From: Belnapia arida
GTDB taxonomy: Bacteria > Pseudomonadota > Alphaproteobacteria > Acetobacterales > Acetobacteraceae
Direction of reading: 5' to 3'
DNA length: 64,000 nt
Assembly (NCBI RefSeq): GCF_016773205.1
Contig: NZ_JAETWB010000001.1
Span: forward strand, 310,001-374,000
Part shown: piece after piece, positions 61,774-64,000 of the stretch
Layout of the letters: every line of letters starts with the position of its first letter
How positions within the stretch are numbered: the stretch's first letter is position 1
Translations under genes and position numbers: made by a program
Notes under the pieces: model-generated
What the model saw: only the letters and a program-made list of their open reading frames with translations
What the model was told of the DNA's origin: nothing
Database searches by the model: none

Positions 61774-62790
61774 CTCCAGCAGCCCCTGCGCCACCGCAAG
61801 TTCCGCGATCTGCACCGCGTTCAGCGCCGCCCCCTTCCGCAGGTTGTCGCTGACGCACCAGAAAGCCAGGCCATGCGGCACCGTCGCATCGCGCCGCAGC
61901 CGGCTGACATAGACCGCATCCTCGCCCGCCGCGTCGATCGGCGTGACGTAGCCGCCATCCTCCCGCTTGTCGACGAGCTGCAGCCCCGGCGCGTCCCGCA
62001 GCGCCTCAGTCGCCTGCTCGACGCTGATCGGCGCTTCGAACTCCACATGCACCGCCTCGGCATGCCCGACGAAGACCGGCACGCGCACGCAGGTGGCGAT
62101 AACGGCGATGTCCGGGTCGAGGATCTTCCGCGTCTCCACCGCCATCTTCCACTCCTCCTTCGTCTCCCCGTCGTCCTGGAAGACATCGATATGCGGGATG
62201 ACGTTGAAGGCGATCGTCTTGGTGAACTGCTCCGGCACCGTCGCATCGTTCACGTAGATGGCGCGGGTCTGGTTGAACAGCTCGTCCATCCCCTCCTTCC
62301 CCGCGCCGCTGACGGACTGGTAGGTCGAGACGACGACGCGCCTGATGCGGGCGATGTCGTGCAGCGGCTTTAGCGCCACCACCATCTGGATGGTCGAGCA
62401 GTTGGGGTTGGCGATGATCCCTCGCTTGCCGAGGCGCTTGAGCGCCTGCGGATTGACCTCCGGCACCACCAGCGGCACGTCGTGCTCCATGCGGAAACGG
62501 CTGGTATTGTCGATCACCAGGCACCCCGCGGCGGCGGCCCTTGGCGCATGCACCGCCGAGATCGCCGCCCCCGGCGAGAACAGCGCGAGATCCGTCCCCT
62601 TGAAGTCGAAGCTCTCGAGGCTCCTGACCTTCAGCACCGATTTCTCACCGAAGGACACCTCCGCCCCCACCGAGCGCGACGAGGCCAGGGCCACGACCTC
62701 GCGGACGGGGAAGTCCCGCTCCGCCAGGGTCTTCAGAATCTCGCGCCCTACCGCCCCGGTGGCGCCGACGACCGCGACCCTGTAGCTCAT
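61762..62790 (-). CDS. asd: Aspartate-semialdehyde dehydrogenase
   Basis: A 342-residue enzyme that converts aspartyl phosphate to aspartate semialdehyde for lysine, threonine, methionine and cell-wall precursors. The NADP motif is VVGATGAVGREIL at residues 6-18. The catalytic Cys lies in NPNCSTIQMV, and the substrate-binding stretches include STYQSVSGAGKEGMDEL and the His-containing VFVGHAEAVHVEF. ggagcaggac precedes the ATG. It is a single gene, divergent from pqqA with 111 nt between the starts. Confidence 0.95.
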   Translation of the reverse strand: MSYRVAVVGATGAVGREILKTLAERDFPVREVVALASSRSVGAEVSFGEKSVLKVRSLESFDFKGTDLALFSPGAAISAVHAPRAAAAGCLVIDNTSRFRMEHDVPLVVPEVNPQALKRLGKRGIIANPNCSTIQMVVALKPLHDIARIRRVVVSTYQSVSGAGKEGMDELFNQTRAIYVNDATVPEQFTKTIAFNVIPHIDVFQDDGETKEEWKMAVETRKILDPDIAVIATCVRVPVFVGHAEAVHVEFEAPISVEQATEALRDAPGLQLVDKREDGGYVTPIDAAGEDAVYVSRLRRDATVPHGLAFWCVSDNLRKGAALNAVQIAELAVAQGLLEGRR

Positions 62791-62901
62791 GTCCTGCTCC
62801 TTGCATCCTTCCGCATCGGCGCCTCCGGCCTCAGCGAATGCTTGCCCATCGCCGATCCCGGCCCCACTATCAAGCGGCCACCACATCCGATGGAGGATAT
62901 C

Positions 62902-62982
62902 ATGGCCTGGAAAAAGCCGCGGGTGACCGAAGTTTCGCTCGCCCTCGAAATCAACAGCTACGCCTGCGCTGAAATCGGCTGA
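62902..62982 (+). CDS. pqqA: PQQ precursor peptide PqqA
   Basis: A 26-residue peptide reading MAWKKPRVTEVSLALEINSY then ACAEIG. Glu16 and Tyr20 are spaced by three residues, the ExxxY pair that is cross-linked to become pyrroloquinoline quinone. The Trp-Lys-Lys-Pro start is usual for PqqA. tggagg lies 6 nt before the ATG at 62902; an in-frame ATG at 62890 is less likely because that ribosome site lies within its codons. No pqqB, C, D or E gene follows; instead there is a strong hairpin and a sugar dehydrogenase of the class that uses PQQ. Confidence 0.88.
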   Translation: MAWKKPRVTEVSLALEINSYACAEIG

Positions 62983-63001
62983 CCGCCGATCTGGCTTAAG
63001 G

Positions 63002-63038
63002 CAGCGCCGCGCCGGGGCACCCCCTCGGCGCGGCGCTG
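63002..63038 (+). terminator. Very strong hairpin 20 nt after pqqA
   Basis: A perfect 13-bp GC-only-core stem (cagcgccgcgccg with cggcgcggcgctg), extendable by about three further pairs, around a small loop. No T-run follows. In pqq operons a hairpin after pqqA commonly lets the peptide transcript exceed the downstream message; that role is inference here. Confidence 0.7.
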
Positions 63039-63141
63039 TCGCGACCGGCTTCTTTCTCACGGCGATGTCATCCCGCCGCCGCCGCTTGGCCGCGCATGCT
63101 CCCGGGCGAACCGCCGTGAAGGCGGAAGCGGGGAGGGACCC

Positions 63142-64000
63142 ATGAAGCATTTCGCCATCCTGCTCGGCGCCGCCATCGCCGTGGCCGTGCCGGCCGTCGC
63201 CCAGAACCAGGCCCAGAACCAAGCCCAGCCGGGCCGCGCCCCCACCAACACGGGCGGCGCCGTCCCCGGCGAGACCAGCCCCGCGGTCCGCCCGCCCCCG
63301 CCCGGCCCCGTGCCCAATGCCGGCCAGAACAACCTCGACCGCCTCGGCCAATTCCGCACCACCGGCACCTCGATGCAGATCGAGACCGTGCCGCAGGACG
63401 GTCGCCGCGCCGACGCGATCCGCCGCAACCTCGAATCCATCCGCCTGCCCGAAGGCTTCCGCATCGAGCTTTATGCCGTCGTGCCGGATGCGCGGCACAT
63501 CGCGGTCGGCCCCTCCTCCGGCGTCGTCTTCGTCGGCACCCGCAAGCAGCGCGTCTGGGCCATCACCGACCGCGACCGCGACCGCGTCGCCGACGAAGTG
63601 AAGGTCTTCGCCCCCTCAGTGCAGTTCAGCGTCCCCAACGGCCTCTGCTTCTCGCCCGACGGCATCCTGCACGTCGTCGAGCACAACCGCGTCATCGCCT
63701 TCCCCGCGGCCGAGTTCTTCTACGAGACGCCCGATGTCGCCGCCGAAGTGGTCGTCCCGCAGGGCGGGCTCATCCCCGCGGCGGAGGAGAGCTTCAACCA
63801 CGGCGCCCGCGTCTGCCGCATCGGCCCGGACAACAAGCTCTACATCTCGCTCGGCCAGCCCTTCAACGTGCCCGCGCCGGCCAAGATGGACGTCTACAAC
63901 CGCGTCGGCATCGGCGGCATCGTGCGGATGGACCGCAACGGCCAGAACCGCGAGGTCTATGCGCGCGGCATCCGCAACAGCGTCGGCATCGCCTTCCGCC
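63142..64000 (+). CDS. PQQ-dependent sugar dehydrogenase-type protein (N-terminal part)
   Basis: The gene runs off the right edge; 286 codons are visible. The start MKHFAILLGAAIAVAVPAVAQ is a Sec signal peptide, probably cleaved after AVA. A Gln/Asn/Pro-rich linker follows. The beta-propeller then begins with IRLPEGFRIELYAVVPDARHIAVGP, a stretch typical of soluble sorbosone/aldose sugar dehydrogenases, and later has GQNREVYARGIRNSVGIAF, the usual RNP/RNS-type turn of the family. It would oxidise a sugar in the periplasm using PQQ. ggagggac lies before the ATG. It stands 159 nt after pqqA. Confidence 0.82.
   Translation, partial: MKHFAILLGAAIAVAVPAVAQNQAQNQAQPGRAPTNTGGAVPGETSPAVRPPPPGPVPNAGQNNLDRLGQFRTTGTSMQIETVPQDGRRADAIRRNLESIRLPEGFRIELYAVVPDARHIAVGPSSGVVFVGTRKQRVWAITDRDRDRVADEVKVFAPSVQFSVPNGLCFSPDGILHVVEHNRVIAFPAAEFFYETPDVAAEVVVPQGGLIPAAEESFNHGARVCRIGPDNKLYISLGQPFNVPAPAKMDVYNRVGIGGIVRMDRNGQNREVYARGIRNSVGIAFR

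Noticed and set aside
62842-62870. Promoter ahead of pqqA (TTGCCC and CACTAT, 17-nt spacing)
   Set aside because: The -10 matches at only 3 of 6 positions, so it is not supported well enough to list.
62482-62901. 166-residue frame that would make PqqA the tail of a larger protein
   Set aside because: The upstream part is antisense to asd; the ATG at 62902 follows tggagg at normal spacing and gives a standard PqqA.

Overview
The window is about 64 kb of very GC-rich, tightly packed bacterial chromosome. Gene content points to an alphaproteobacterium, most likely Acetobacteraceae (Roseomonas-like). Supporting signs are an alphaproteobacterial-style PqqA peptide, a lepB-rnc-era cluster, a pst-pho operon, a Bug/TctC solute receptor, Tat-type leaders on binding proteins, many SDR and acyl-CoA enzymes, and frequent GTG starts with 4-nt stop/start overlaps. 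The assignment rests on these features, not on a database search. I see no rRNA, tRNA, CRISPR array, prophage or insertion sequence.

Layout. 1-356 is the tail of a receiver-domain protein. 360-10208 is a carbohydrate or acid-sugar catabolic block on the minus strand: SDR, 2-hydroxyacid dehydrogenase, enolase-superfamily enzyme, a four-gene sugar ABC importer and a ThDP enzyme, with one plus-strand SDR set inside it. 10412-13198 is a plus-strand unit: AtzG-like small protein, amidase, ECF sigma factor and NrsF-type membrane anti-sigma. Its end overlaps the end of a 3510-residue secreted repeat protein (13189-23721, minus) made of DUF11-like, SdrD-B-like and RTX calcium-binding repeats. 24066-27585 encodes a second ThDP enzyme, a zinc alcohol dehydrogenase and an SDR. 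27719-30088 is lepB-rnc-era, followed by a DUF3891 gene and an MFS transporter.

32234-37500 is pstS-pstC-pstA-pstB-phoU-phoB on the minus strand, with a candidate Pho box upstream of pstS. 37645-42033 has a crotonase, a gamma-glutamyltransferase-family enzyme and a D-aminoacylase-type amidohydrolase. 42210-44214 has an H-NS-like protein flanked by hairpins, an alpha/beta hydrolase and a DUF1194 protein. 44258-48841 is a Bug receptor with an acyl-CoA ligase, acyl-CoA dehydrogenase and SDR. 48916-52602 is a translationally coupled set: hydroxyacid dehydrogenase, dihydropyrimidinase-like enzyme, a 91-residue unknown protein and a CobW-type GTPase. 52691-56949 has a TauE/SafE permease, a PrpF-like isomerase and a lone molybdopterin subunit of the xanthine dehydrogenase family. 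57063-60005 has two adjacent acyl-CoA dehydrogenases and a crotonase. 60027-61751 has a phasin-like protein, an 18-cysteine copper-binding protein, a DUF6496 protein and a deazaflavin-type reductase. 61762-64000 has asd, an isolated pqqA followed by a strong hairpin, and the start of a PQQ-type sugar dehydrogenase.

The least conventional parts are the giant repeat protein next to its ECF/NrsF neighbours, the hydantoinase/unknown/CobW triplet, the orphan pqqA with hairpin, and the orphan molybdopterin subunit. The plus strand also changes by eye from G-rich to C-rich across the window, in genes of both orientations. I found no wholly new system that I could defend from sequence alone.
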